Assembly (NCBI GenBank): GCA_027625915.1 | Contig: JANTQA010000032.1 | Span: forward strand, 11,222,001 to 11,286,000 | Length of the DNA: 64,000 nt | Source of the DNA: Anaeramoeba flamelloides | Lineage: Eukaryota > Metamonada > Anaeramoebidae | Direction: 5' to 3' | Shown here: positions 21,950 through 33,776 of the stretch, piece by piece | How positions within the stretch are numbered: the first letter of the stretch is position 1 | Layout: the number at the start of each line of letters is the position of its first letter | Translations under genes and position numbers: made by a program | Notes under the pieces: model-generated | Database searches by the model: none | Seen by the model: the letters and a program-made list of their open reading frames with translations, nothing else | Told to the model about the DNA's origin: nothing

Positions 21950-24050
21950 TCTTCACATTACAAAACTGATCAAAATTATTAAAAGTTTTTTAAAGTTAAT
22001 ATGAATACAAATGAAGAATAATGACTGATAAGAATCATAGTATCTAATTTGTATTTGTTTAATTTCAATTTCATCAAGTTTGTTCAAGTAGAATGTCTTG
22101 AAAATTAAATACTATATTTTTAAAATATTGTCGTTCAATGTTGGAAAACAATTGGCAAATAGATTTTACTGTTGTGGAAAAAAAGTAGGAAGATTATTTG
22201 CAAAAAAATTAAAAATTTAATTGTTCAAAGTTTGTAAAAATGATCAAAACTATCAGGATTTTTTGAAGATTATAAGAATCCAAATTGAGATTAAAACCTT
22301 TTAAGAAGTATAGTATCTAACTTTGATTTTCTTCATTTCAATTACATCAAGATCCGTCAAACAGAATTTCTTAAAAATCAAATTTTTTATTTTTAGAAAC
22401 TCAAATCATAATAGAAATGAAGAAATAATGACTATTTTTTATTTTTGAATTTTAAATTGCTTCATAAACACGGAAAAAGTTCATTTTTTTGGAAAATTCA
22501 TATCTGATAAATTATGGCATTCAGAGATAACACTTCAATATTTAATCTGAATTTTTTTGTGAGTATTGTGAGAAAAATTCTATTATTTTTAGATAAAGCA
22601 ATTGTGAAAATTACCAATTTCTGATTTTTCGATTTTTCAATTGTAAATCTTTCTGAAAACTTTATTTTTTCAAAAATAGCATTAAATATAAAGATTAAAG
22701 ATTATAAGCCAAAAGCAATCAATTTAATATTCAAAGAAATAACACAAAAAAGACTTATTTTTAAAATAACATTTAAAATGACAAAGATATAAAAAAATAC
22801 ACATAATTCTTTATTTTTGCTACTTTTTACAATCAAAAATAAAAAATTTGATTTTGAAGACATTCTGTTTGACGGATCTTGATGTAATTGAAATGAAGAA
22901 GATCAAAGTTAGATACTATACTTCTAAAAGACTTTTAATCCCAATTTGGGTTTTTATTATCTTCAAAAAATCCTGGTAGTTTTGATCATTTTTACTAAGG
23001 TTTGAATAATTAAATTTTTAATTTTTTGACAAATAATCTTTCACTTTTTTTCCGAATCCAAATTTTTTTCCACAACATTTATTATCAAAATAAAATTCAA
23101 GTCATCATATTAAAAAAAAATTTAAGAATTTTCAATTCTCCAAATTTGGATTTAATTGTAAAACCATATAAAAGTAAATTTTTTTACGGATATGATTTTC
23201 CCCATTTATGTCTGAAAAATAGAATTTAAGATTTTAACAATAGGTATTTACCTAGTTTGAGGAATTTCAGTATCATTTATCTTCAATGATAAGGAAAAAA
23301 TAGATGAAAATTTTTCCTTTTTAATTACCATTTTGTTACAAAAATAGATTTGAAAATTTTTTTATATTTTACAATTTTTTTAATTTTCCATTTTTTCCAG
23401 AATGGTTACTGTAAAATGAGGAATTATCATTATTTTTCATCTTTGTCATTTGGAATGTTATTTTAAAAAAGAAGTATTTGGAGATTTAGTTCTTTAAATT
23501 TAAAGTCAATTCATTTGGACCTTTAATCCTAATTGTTGTTATTTAAAAATATTTTTTAATTAAATAAAGGTTATATTATGATTTAAGTGAAAAATCGAAA
23601 AATTCAAAAATTGGTAATTTTCACAATTGCATTATCTGAATAAGAATAGAATTTTTCTCACAAGACTCACAAAAAAATCCCGATAAAATATTAAGGGCTA
23701 TTTCTGAATGCCATATTTTACAAGATATGTATTGACCTAAAAATGTAATTTTTACTCATTTTTGAAGCAATTTAAAATTCAAAAATAAAAAATAGTCATT
23801 ATTTCTTCATTTCTATTATGATTTGAGTTTTTAAAAATAAAGTATTTGGGCTTTAGTGTAATCTACTTGAAGGATCTTGATGAGATTGAAAATAAGAATA
23901 AAAATTCAAAGTTAGATACTATGCTTCTTCTAAAAAGGATTTAGTCCCCATTTGAATTCGATTAATCTGAGAAAATTCTGGTGATTTTGATCATTTTTGA
24001 TAATGTGAACAATTAATTAGTTAATATTTTAAATAATAAAAGTACTTTTT
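21950..24050. repeat. Large inverted-repeat (fold-back) structure
   Basis: Four diverged copies of a unit of about 200 bp are present, two in each direction: about 21960-22140 and 22210-22400 forward, about 22850-23050 and 23860-24050 inverted. Shared words include TTTTGATCATTTTT, AGTTAGATACTAT and ATCTTGATG with their complements. The forward copy at 22210 continues to about 22660 and pairs with 23590-23860 (for example AAAAATAGTCATTATTTCTT). The whole could fold into a hairpin about 2 kb long. No coding sequence is seen. Confidence 0.65.
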
Positions 24051-24091
24051 TTTTTTTTTGAAATGATCCATTTTTTTTTGATTACACACAA

Positions 24092-24374
24092 GTGTAAATA
24101 TCAATGTCATAAAGTCCTAGTAAAAGTATAATAGCAAAAAATGGACATTTTTTTTTTTTCGTTTTTTTTTAAATAAACTTTTTTGGAATATCTTCAAGTT
24201 CAAGTTTTGAACCAAGTATTTTTCTAGGATTGAATACTAATCATTTTTACATTTCAAGCAACCTTTTGTTCAGTGGGTTTTTGAAAAGGGGGATTGAAAA
24301 AAAAATGATAAAAAAAAATGGACATTTTTTGCTATTATACTGTTAGTAGGGCTTTAAGACTTTGATATTTACAC
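24092..24374. repeat. Fold-back element of about 283 bp
   Basis: The left arm (24092-24157) starts GTGTAAATATCAATGTCATA, and the right arm (about 24309-24374) ends with the complement ending GATATTTACAC. Both arms contain ATAATAGCAAAAAATGGACA or its complement. The arms are about 65 bp, roughly 90% matched, with a non-matching centre of about 150 bp. This fits a small TIR element. No target duplication was identified. Confidence 0.6.
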
Positions 24375-24904
24375 ATATTTAATAATAGATTGGAAAAAAA
24401 TTTCACATCCTTTTCCTTCCTTATTTTTCTTTTACAGATAGACTTTTCAAAGAAGTGGATTGTAAATTTTGAATCCATTTGTCAAAGAAAAATGAAATTC
24501 ATATGATCAATTTTTTCCTATTTATTATACAAAATATAATAGATAACTAAAAAAGTATTTCTTGAATTTGTCTTCAATTTCCCAAACCGAACCTGAAATA
24601 ATATCCAATAGATAACATACCAAATCAATTTTGGTAAACACCTTCATATTTTGGGAAACTTTATAAATTATGAATTAAATTTGTATAATATAAATTAGGT
24701 AATTTTTACTATTTTTAGGCTTTATTGTTGATCTCCTTTTTCTTATTTCAAAAAATTTGAAAAAAATCAATGACTTTCAAATTTGAATTGAAAAAACAAA
24801 CAAACCTTCAAATTACAAAAACACATTCCAACTTTCAAACCTTAAACCCAGATTTATCAAAAAAACCCAACAAATTTTAAAAACTCCAGAAATTCAATTT
24901 TTTT

Positions 24905-25631
24905 TTGATCAATCTAAAATATTAGTAAAAATTCGAAAATAAATGACCAAAATTACTTCTAAATATACAAATTGACAAGTAACTGTTATGTGTTCTAATC
25001 AGGATATTGATTAAATATTCTAAACTTATCAATTTTCACCCTTTGATAAAAATAAAAATTTAAAAAAATCCCAAATCTGAACAATTAATAGAGAAAATGA
25101 CTGAAAATTGAAAATCTAATTTCTTATAATTACTCCTGAGATAAATGCTAAATTTCAATTAGAAAACTTCCTATTATGATAATTACTTTGTATTTATTTT
25201 TATAAAAGAAGAGTTTTATTTTCTTTAGTTCTTTCCTATTAATTTTCATTCATTTAAATTGAGTAACTTTGTTGAAATTTTATTTATAAAATAGATTTTC
25301 ACAGATTAAGGAAAATTCAAAATTATCAAACACCTTTCTCAGATTGAATTTAAATTTCCAACAAAAAGAAAATAAATTGATAAAAATGAATTTTTTTTTA
25401 ATATTTAAAATCAAATTTTAGATTTTCTTTTTCAGTCATCTTCTCTATTAAATTTTCAGATTTGGGAATTTTTTAAAATTTTTATTTTTATCAAAGGGTG
25501 AAAATTGATAAGTTTAGAATATAATATCAATATCCTGATTAGAACAGTTAATGGTTACTTACCGATTTGGATATTTATAAGTAAATTTGGTCGTTTATTT
25601 TCGAATTTTTACTAATATTATAGATTGATCA
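24905..25631. repeat. Fold-back structure with arms of about 220 bp
   Basis: The left arm is about 24905-25124 and the right arm about 25418-25631. They pair through blocks such as CTAATCAGGATATTGAT with ATCAATATCCTGATTAG, and ATCAATTTTCACCCTTTGAT with ATCAAAGGGTGAAAATTGAT, with small indels. The spacer of about 290 bp carries no gene. Confidence 0.65.
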
Positions 25632-26199
25632 TCTAAATGGAATTTTGTGGTTTTCGGTTTGTGAAAATTAAAAAAAAAAAAAAAAAATGTTTACCAAATT
25701 GTATGACACTCTAAAAATGAAACCGGTAAAAAAAAAAATAATAAATCAGAAAATTTAACATGTATTTTAATAAGAATATAGTATCAAACCATATACATTT
25801 ATTCTCAATTAAATTCTAAAGTGATTCAACATTTTTGAACAATAGTTTATAAAATCAAGTGAAAATATTTATTTTTTTTTAATCTTTATTTCAAGTAATT
25901 CAATACAAAAAAACAAATTTGCGAATATTAGGGTTAAATAAAGAATAAATAATAATGTTGAATATTTAAATATTACATTTGTGATTTTTTTTAATGAAAA
26001 AAAGATTTTTATAAAATAAATTTGCTGCTTTTTTTTATTAATAACTTTCTTAATCCCAATAAATTAATATTTATTTAAAAAAAAAAAAAATTGTAATAAA
26101 TAAATTGGAATTCTTTAATAAAAAAAATTATTAAGATGTTCAATTATTCTTAATCCCTCTTCAGGGTTTTCGTTTAATTCTTATTATAGGAACAAAAAT

Positions 26200-27050
26200 T
26201 TCGTTTAATCATTCTTATTATTGGGGAATGGTAAATTACACTCGAGTTGTATAAATACTTAAATTCGCTTTCAGAAATTTAAGAATGAAATTATAGATTT
26301 TACAATTATTAATTAATGAAAATAATTTCAAACAATCACAGTTTAAAATTAATTCATTAAACATTCATTTCTTTTAATTTGTTTTGAAATATAAATCTAT
26401 TTATTTCATAGGAAGGACATACTCATAAAAAATGATCAATATTTTCTATAATATCCTTGTGTTCATATTTTAAACATAAGTAACAAAATATATTTGTATT
26501 GTTATTGATTACATAGTAGTATCGATTTAAACACTACGTAAATATCGTGAATTTTAGAATCTTTGAACTTGAAGGATAACTTAAATATTTTTGTGTTTTA
26601 AATAAATAATTTTGAGATTTTATTATTGTGAAATATTTTTGTGGAGTGTCGTCAAGTGCCTAGCTTTTTTTTAATTTAAGAAATTAAAAGAAAATTTTTG
26701 AAATTTTCTTTTTATTTCTCAAATTAAAAAAAAGCTAACGGGAGTTTTCCAAAATTCAAAAGAATAGGGTAAAATCTTTGATTTTACTCAATTCTTTTAA
26801 ATTTTGGAAAACCTAACGACACTTCCAACTTTCTAGAATTCAACAACTCAGTATAAATATATTTATCTATTTCTTTTTTTAGTTCGGATAAAATCTTTTG
26901 AATTCTAATTTATTTGTTTGTTTATTCTTTTGGTTAAATTTTCATAATTTTTCAAAATAAGGGAGAGATAATTTTTTTTAATATATTTTTTAATTTGTAT
27001 TTTTTTTTTTTAGTGTAATTATCTTATTTTCTATTTTAAATTTTGTTTTG
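26200..27050. repeat. Dispersed repeat, copy 1, including two hairpin modules
   Basis: This resembles 60790-62300 in order and content: GTAAATTACACTC, then GATCAATATTTTCTAT, then GTTCAT.TTTTAAA, then GAACTTGAAG.ATAAC and AAATAAATAATTTTGAG, followed by hairpins and an A/T-rich tail. It contains hairpin H3 at 26662-26736 (arms begin AGCTTTTTTTTAATTT) and hairpin H4 at 26744-26812 (arms begin GTTTTCCAAAATTCAAAAGA), each with arms of about 33 bp, separated by AACGGGA and ending CCTAACGAC. It lies in the last kilobase of the winged-helix gene's first intron. Confidence 0.55.
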
Positions 27051-27235
27051 TAAATAAGAATTGGTGTATTTCTGTTTATTTTACATATTCCAGGAATGCA
27101 CGAATTAACCCAAAAATTTGAATAATTTAAAGTTTTTAATTCATTATTATTTATTTACAACCCATATGTTAAAATTTTTTTTTTATTTTTTTTTTTTTTA
27201 AAAAAAAACAAAAAATACAATTTTAATTAAAACAG

Positions 27236-28426
27236 GTGCCGATTCACGTGAAAAGATTTCTGAAAAAACAGGTTTTGCAAGGCAACGTATTTGTACAGTT
27301 CTTTCCGTTTTTAAAGCTATAGGTGTTGTTAAAGAATTTGGAACACGCCGAAAATTAAAAATTAAATTAAACCGAGTTCAAGAACGTTTTTTACCACAAT
27401 GCCATCACCATTTACATGAATTAAATCGGTTAAAAAACGATAAAAGGAAAATTGCAAAAGAAATTTTTGAATTACTAGAAAAATTAAAAGAGAAAAGAAA
27501 ATTATTAAAAAGTAAAATGCAAATTTCCAAGTATCAAGAAATGATCAAAAAAAATTTTGGAAATTTTGATTACAAAGAACCAAATTTATCTGATCCAAAT
27601 TCAAAAAACAATTATATTTTGGATCCAAATTCTAAAATTCTTCCTCCACTTAAAGAGACTTCTGAATTAGATCGAATTAAAAATAAAAGAAATTTAGATC
27701 AAACATGTTCAAATAATTTAGAATCAAATCATAAAAATTCAATAAAGCCAAGAAAAGAATATTTGATCCGAACAAAAAAAAAAAAATACAAATTATTGGT
27801 GGGCTACAATTGTAATAGAAACTACAATAATACTAATAAAAACGATTTTTATAATCAAAACAATTTTTATAATCAAAACTATTCCTTCAATCATTTTAAT
27901 TCTAATACTCTTATTCCGAATTCATCAAATAAAAATTATTCGAACAACAAAATCAACAACCACAATGAGAATAATAATGAACACCGACAAATTATTATAG
28001 ATGTAAATATCAATAACAAACCAAAGTTTAAAATGGACAATTGTAATTTCAATAATATGAGCAATAATCGTAAGAATGAGGTGATACTTCCAGATCAATA
28101 CAATTTCAAAAAACAAGATACTGTCTCAATAAACACGCAAAAAATTATCAAAGATTCATCATATCTGAATTTCAATAAACACAATCAAACTAATAGTAAC
28201 AACAACAATAATCTATTTAATGAAAAAAAAACAATGGTTATTCAAATGAATCTACCAAAACAATCAACATCTTCAAATGAATATCAAACTAATGATTTGA
28301 AAATAAATTTAAAAGAAGTATCAGAAAATAAATTTGATGATTTTTTAAAAACTGCATTAGAAGGGTTTTCAGACGTTAGCCATTATATACAAAATCAACA
28401 AGGGGAAAATAAAACAAAAATAGATG
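27236..28426 (+). CDS. Winged-helix (E2F/DP-like) protein, exon 2
   Basis: The exon opens with GADSREKISEKTGFARQRIC, then TVLSVFKAIGVVKEF and a basic wing. This completes a winged helix whose recognition helix resembles the E2F/DP pattern (RRIYDITNVLEGIGLIEK), with RQRICTVLSVFKAIGVVKE in its place. A coiled-coil-like helix follows (LHELNRLKNDKRKIAKEIFE, then LLEKLKEKRKLLKSK), placed where E2F proteins have their dimerisation coil. The rest is Asn-rich, with a basic patch (IRTKKKKYKLLVGYN) and a short ordered-looking segment (KFDDFLKTALEGFSDVSHYI). The exon ends GAT G|GTAAGA in phase 1. The three exons total 762 codons including the stop. The E2F/DP assignment is an inference from fold order and spacing. 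The canonical RRxYD signature is not exact, so another winged-helix family is possible. Confidence 0.65.
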
Positions 28427-28485
28427 GTAAGAAAAAATTTGAACTGTTTTTTTTTTTTCTTTTTTCTTTACTTTTATTTTTTAAT

Positions 28486-28664
28486 TTAAGGAACTAGTCT
28501 CTATTATTTATTTTTTGAACAATTTCTCAAGATGGATTATATATCTAGAAATATGTTTAATATGAAAATAAACAGGGTCTTTCAAATCTAAGTAATTGGC
28601 AAAAAAAATTTCCCAATCTCTATTAAATTTAGGTAAAAAAATTTAATTAAGATTAGTCCCTTAA
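28486..28664. mobile_element. TTAA-flanked MITE, copy 3 (inverted)
   Basis: TTAA at 28486-28489 and 28661-28664 enclose 171 bp. The ends are TTAAGGAACTAGTC and GATTAGTCCCTTAA. The interior matches the copy at 9967-10146 in the opposite direction (GGTCTTTCAAATCTAAGTAA here). It begins 60 bp inside the intron. Confidence 0.75.
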
Positions 28665-29449
28665 AAAATATTCTTCAAAAATTAGTAAAAATGAAATTTC
28701 AAAAACTATCCATCTACTGTAAATGATTTTATCTAATAAATATTTAATTTTAGAATTAACTTGTTTTCCAGTAAATGTCATTGGACTAAACAATATTTTC
28801 TTTTTATAAAAACATGAAAATGAAGAAAAATAAATTACTTTTCAGTAATGGGCAATTCGGAATTTTTAAGTTCTTAATAGTACCGTTGAGTACCATATTT
28901 TCCCAGTTTTTTTGTTTCTATCAGAAAACCTATTAAAATTTCTTATAGACATAAAATTTTGATAGTTACAAACAATTTTCCTTAGGTTTTCTGTTTGATT
29001 CTTAAAAAAAAAAAATAATCTACCTTTCTTAATGATAAATAGAAAAATTGAGAAAACAAATAATCTTTTTAGATAATTAATAATATAACAATGATAAAGT
29101 ACCACTTACAATCCGAAAGTGTACTGGATTCAATTCATTTTAACGACATTTTTTTTTGATAGTTTATCATTTTCTCAAAAAGTTACAAAACCCGCCAAAA
29201 GCCACAAGATATAATTTTCATTAAAAATCGGACTTATGATTCACAGAACTGCTAATCTTTTGAAGAAATCGTTCGGCAGTTTTGACTCTTTTTTGCTATT
29301 ATCGAACCTCGAGTGGAATTGGAGCAAAATCCCTCTCAATTTATGGAGCAGATCACGTTTTTGTGAGAAATGAACACCCCCCACTATATTTCAATAATAT
29401 TTTGAATTCAAATTAGGAGATTAGGAAGTGCTTTCAAGTGCACTCAAGT

Positions 29450-29622
29450 ACCTAGGTTTTCTTGAGGTTTTTTGCTTTATTTGTTAAGTGTTCTAGGTTT
29501 TTTTGAGTTTTCAAATAAACAGAAAACTCAAGAAAACCTAAAGGCGGTTTTTTTAATTGAAGAAATAAAAAGAATATTTTTGAAATATTCTTTCAATTCT
29601 TTTGAATTCTGGAAAATCCGAT
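29450..29622. repeat. Hairpin-module mosaic (H2, H3 and H4 parts)
   Basis: It starts CCTAGGTTTTCTTGAGG (H2 left arm), contains a second H2-like left arm after AAGTGTTCTAGG, then the H2 right arm ending CAAGAAAACCTAA. The H3 left arm GGCGGTTTTTTTAATT follows, with an H3-like hairpin and the H4 right arm TTTTGAATTCTGGAAAA. The junction words GTGTTCTAGG and CCTAA match the borders at 17917-18225. Confidence 0.55.
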
Positions 29623-30457
29623 GGTAAACAGTTGAACATTGAGTACTCACTCTTTAATGGAAGAAAATTAATTATCTATTTATTTTTTATACTTTTGACC
29701 TTTTCCAAATTTCACTTTCTAAGTTGTTTGGGTTCCTTAGATTCCTTTTTTATTTTGGATTATTTCCCTTTTTGTTTTTTAAAGTGTTTTTTTTTTTTTT
29801 TTTTAGAGTTTTAGTGGGGCAAAAAGAGTAAAAAATCATTATAAGAATTGGTAAAATTATTCAGGATTAGATTTTTAGACAAACCAAATTTATTCTGATT
29901 AGATCTGAACGAAACTGTCAGATCTGAACTTAATTAAGAAGCGAAACGGAAATAAAGCGAACCCAATCATAATTTCTGAAAATCTGCCGTTTAGGCACTT
30001 GGACTGGGTGAATCATATTGGGTCGTAATATTAAGTCAGTAATTTGTACTGGGATTTGGTGAAAAAAAGATTTAGGAAAGTTTCAAAAACAAAAATTGAA
30101 TAAAAAAAAAATAAATAAAAAAAGCAAAGTAACTGAAAAGAAAATTTTGAAAACCAATTTCCATATTCTTCAAAATCAGCACTTTCCAGGTGTTCTCTTA
30201 TTTATAAAATATTAATTAAATGATTAATAAAGTAAAATATTTCATTTGATCTCTAGTTGGTCAAATATTTAGACCTCTTTATTAAAATAAAGTATGGTAG
30301 TGATAATGAAATTCTCAACAGAAAAGGAAATACTCACCAATCCATTCAACACTTGTGAGAGTTTTCATTTTCAATTTGTTTGATTAAATATAAGATTATT
30401 GTTTAAATAGAGATTTTTTGAGAATTAATTTCAAAAAATTTCGTTTCAAATAAATAA

Positions 30458-30767
30458 TACAGTCCTGTGTCTTTTTAAGGGACAGGAAAAATCAAGAAAT
30501 AAGACACAAAAAATCACATTAAGGCACAAAACCAAAGTCGTCAAAATAAGGCACAATTTTTCTGTGTAAATTTGCAAGATTACTCATAATTAAATATTCT
30601 ATATATATATTGAAGAAAACACTCAAACTAACTCTGTAATTATTCGGTGAAATTATATCTTGAAATTGGGAAAGTGCCTTAAATCAAAAATTTGTGCCCT
30701 AAAGTGAACAAAATTTTGTGCCTTATATGTTGATTTATCATGTGCCTTAAAATGGCACAGGACTATA
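30458..30767. mobile_element. Palindromic mariner-type MITE, copy B (variant subfamily)
   Basis: It starts TACAGTCCTGTGTC and ends GGCACAGGACTATA. The arms contain repeated AAGGCACA and its complement TGTGCCTT. It is longer (310 bp) than the other copies, with a loop of about 100 unpaired bases. The ends differ from the TACAGTCAGTTCC subfamily but keep TACAGTC and the AAGGCACA module. Confidence 0.65.
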
Positions 30768-31134
30768 AAATAAATATCTAATAAGTAGGATAATAAAGTT
30801 CTTTGAGTAAATTTTGACGGATACTTAATATTTTTTTCTCAATCGTTGATATAATTTTTGAACCATTAGATTAATGATATTATTACCATATTATTATTAT
30901 GATGGAAATTCTTTCAATTGGTTGTTTAATTAATAATTAAATTTTTTGTATTATATAGTTTCAACTTCGACAGAATTTATCAAAAGGAAAACAAAATTGA
31001 TCATTACAAAATGTAATGTAATTTATTTAAGCCCTAATTTACAAAAATTCTAACTTTCGTAATAACATTACTAATTTTTTAAATAATTTTTAAATTCTTT
31101 ATTCTTATTAAAATTATATCAAATATACCTAAAG

Positions 31135-31787
31135 TAATAAAAAAAGAAGTAGGGGATCAAGCATCGCCAAATATAACTCCCACCATAAGTCCTTTTTATA
31201 ATTTCAATCCCAATTATTTCAGATATTTAAATTCCTCTACAACAACACCCAATTTAAATTTTCCTATAAATTATAATATTACACCAAACTTAAATCCTAA
31301 CTTATCGCAATTTCCGACGAATTTACATTTAAAAGAAAGGTTAAATTCACCCCCAAATTTTCAAAGTACCGGCCCGTTTATGTATATGGAGACTTCTGGT
31401 GCAAATTCCCCATTCTCAAATATGAAAATGAGGGTTCCACCAAGTACGTCACCATTTTATTATTTATCACCATCTCCTGTATTTTCAAACCATAATTTAA
31501 ATACTAATTCAAATTTTCCAAACCAACTCACTACCACCACCACCGTCCATAACCATCCATCATTTTTAACATCTTCTGATCAAAATCAATCTGAATTATT
31601 ATTACAAAAGCAAAATCAAGTATTACCAAACTCTCAACAAAATCCAATTTTAGAAAACACTAACCAGTCAAACACTTTATCAAAAGTAAGTCAAGATCGC
31701 CCTGAACAACCACAATTTAAAACACCCATTTTTCAAAAAAGAGGTGTTTCAGATATAAAAAAATTCTTTGGTTTTGGATTTAAATAA
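31135..31787 (+). CDS. Winged-helix (E2F/DP-like) protein, exon 3
   Basis: The open frame runs from the acceptor to TAA and is Pro/Ser/Asn/Thr-rich. Repeated aromatic-Pro motifs occur (ISPFYNFNPNYFRYLNSS, then STSPFYYLSPSPVF), and it ends PIFQKRGVSDIKKFFGFGFK, a short basic-aromatic tail that looks conserved rather than random. There is no known domain. The SPFY/SPF motifs could be short linear docking sites, as in transcription-factor activation regions; this is inference. It is joined to exon 2 in phase 1 (g|ta). The exact acceptor among three in-phase candidates is open. Confidence 0.6.
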
Positions 31788-32648
31788 TAACTCTTTTTTA
31801 AAAAAATCGCAATTTAACTATTATTCTTGGTTTTTATTTTAAAAAAACTACTCTTATATTTTTTCAATAAATATTATTCCTAAAATATCGTGAATTATTG
31901 GGTATTTGAAAAAAAAAAAAAAAAAAAAGTCCCTACAGACTTTTTTCATTTATTTTCAATTTTATTTGAAATAAAAATATTGTTATTTCTGTTTGTAATG
32001 ATTATTCAAAACATAGCATGTGATTTGTATCATCAATAATAATGTTTTTGTTTTTTATTATATTATTATAGAATTCCAAATAAGTACATATAGAACTTTT
32101 CCTAAAATAAAACATCCCTGATAAATAATTAATTCTTCCAATTTTAATTGTTTTGTTGATTTTTTATTTTAATTAATTATTAAAAAAATTCAGAGATCCT
32201 GTATTAATTATCCAAGATGTTCAATAAAAGGAATTTTATTGTCAAAATCTTTGATATAATTTTTAAAAATTATTATATTTATCTGATTTTTTTTGATCAT
32301 TATACTAGGTACCCCCTAGAATATAAATATGAAAATCGCTCAATTAAATCATATGTTTTTATGTAATGTTTTTTTTTTTTGTTTTTTCTATTGATTCAAA
32401 CAAATAAGTAAAATTTAGGAATAGAGAACAAAAATAATTAATCTGAAGAAGGAATTGTTGGGTGAGTTTTCAGTGTATTTAAAGAGACCAAAATTTTCAA
32501 ATAATTTAATGTTCGTTGGTTAATTGCTTAGAACAAGAAAAAATGGTTTGATATCAAAAAAGAAAATAATAAAGGAAATAAAAAAAGTAATAATTTTTTT
32601 TTTTTTTTATTGGTTGAAGGGAGTGATCAAAGATCCTCGTACCGCCGT

Positions 32649-32723
32649 TAGGTTTTCCAGAATTTAAAAGAATTGAGTTAAATCAAAGATTTTACTCCAT
32701 TCTCTTGAATTCTGGAAAACCTA
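32649..32723. repeat. Hairpin module H4, solitary copy
   Basis: The arms are TAGGTTTTCCAGAATTTAAA and its complement ending TCTGGAAAACCTA, about 36 bp each with a loop of 3 bases. It is flanked by GTACCGCCGT on the left and GGCACTC on the right. It is the cleanest single copy of H4. Confidence 0.65.
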
Positions 32724-33740
32724 GGCACTCACTCTGATTACTAATGGTAAATTAGTAATTTAGATGATTAAAAGTAATAACATTAAAAGAAGAAGTAGAA
32801 AATAAAAAAATTTGAAGAAAAAACTAAAAAGACGAAAGTTTCTATTCAAATTTTAATTCTTCAATATATCTTAGAAAAATAAATTAATTACGAATATTTA
32901 TTTTTTTTCCAGTTACTTTTTTCATTTTTATTTTTCAATTTTTTCTAATAAAAAAAAATCAGGGTGTACCTCACCCTTGAATAATTGTAAAATATGTTTT
33001 TACTCTTAAATTACCTTTGAGGGGATTTAAATGAAAGTACATCAAAAGTGTAATCCACACTTCACTCAATAAAAAAAAATATTCATTTGTATTTTAAGAA
33101 ATATAGAAATAATTTATAAAAAAATTAGGATTGGTTATTATTATGATTATTTAAGGACAATTTTTCCAGGTAAAAAGTGGAATTATTGATAAAAAACACA
33201 CTACAAGAGTTTTTTAATCTAAATTATAATCCAATGAGGATTTATTGAACAATAAAATGGAAAATTTTCAGAAATCCTACAATTTCGACAATTTTGTACT
33301 TCTTTCTTTTGATCTGCCAAAATTTTATTTTATAATTTCATAAATTCCATTTCAAATATATATACACAAAACAATATTTCACGTTGTTTTAAATCTAATT
33401 TACTGTTACATTTCGAGGTTTGAAATGTTTTAAAATTTAAATTTTAGTTGAAAATGACTTAATGTCATTTTTTAAAAATTTTTCCATTAAAAAAATCTAT
33501 TTAAATTTTTTTTATTTTGTGTTGTTTCTAACCTAGGAATTTTTTTCAAAGTTCTTCAGAGGGGTGTTTATATGTGAGAATTGAATGTAAAATAACAGAA
33601 TAAATAAATACCCCCCAGGGTAGGAACTTAATTTTTAAGGTGGGAATTATAATCCCTCTTTTTTGTCCTAATTCCAAAATTTGTATTTCGGGATTTTTGA
33701 AGGATTTTGATATTGTTTTATTAATAGCCAGAGTTATTAA

Positions 33741-33742
<2 letters not shown>

Positions 33743-33772
<30 letters not shown>
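33743..33772. repeat. AT dinucleotide microsatellite
   Basis: About 15 uninterrupted AT units. Similar runs occur at 42487-42509, 58977-59000 and 60819-60844. Confidence 0.9.

Positions 33773-33776
<4 letters not shown>

Larger units (their letters stand above)
21304..27235 (+). other. 5.9 kb intron splitting the winged-helix domain
   Basis: Donor GTAAGG at 21304; acceptor AAAACAG ending at 27235. The join AAT G|GT GCC GAT restores N-G-A-D without a gap in the fold. The intron holds three fold-back structures (21950-24050, 24092-24374, 24905-25631) and a dispersed repeat with two hairpin modules (26200-27050). Short open frames inside show no conserved features. Confidence 0.8.
28427..31134 (+). 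other. Second intron of the winged-helix gene (about 2.7 kb)
   Basis: Donor GTAAGA at 28427. The acceptor is one of three in-phase AGs ending at 31134, 31146 or 31149; the first is used here. It contains a TTAA MITE, a hairpin-module repeat and a palindromic MITE. A less AT-rich patch at 29200-29370 holds a 46-codon open frame (containing NLLKKSFGSFDSFLLLS and NLEWNWSKIPLNLW) that I cannot assign. Confidence 0.65.
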
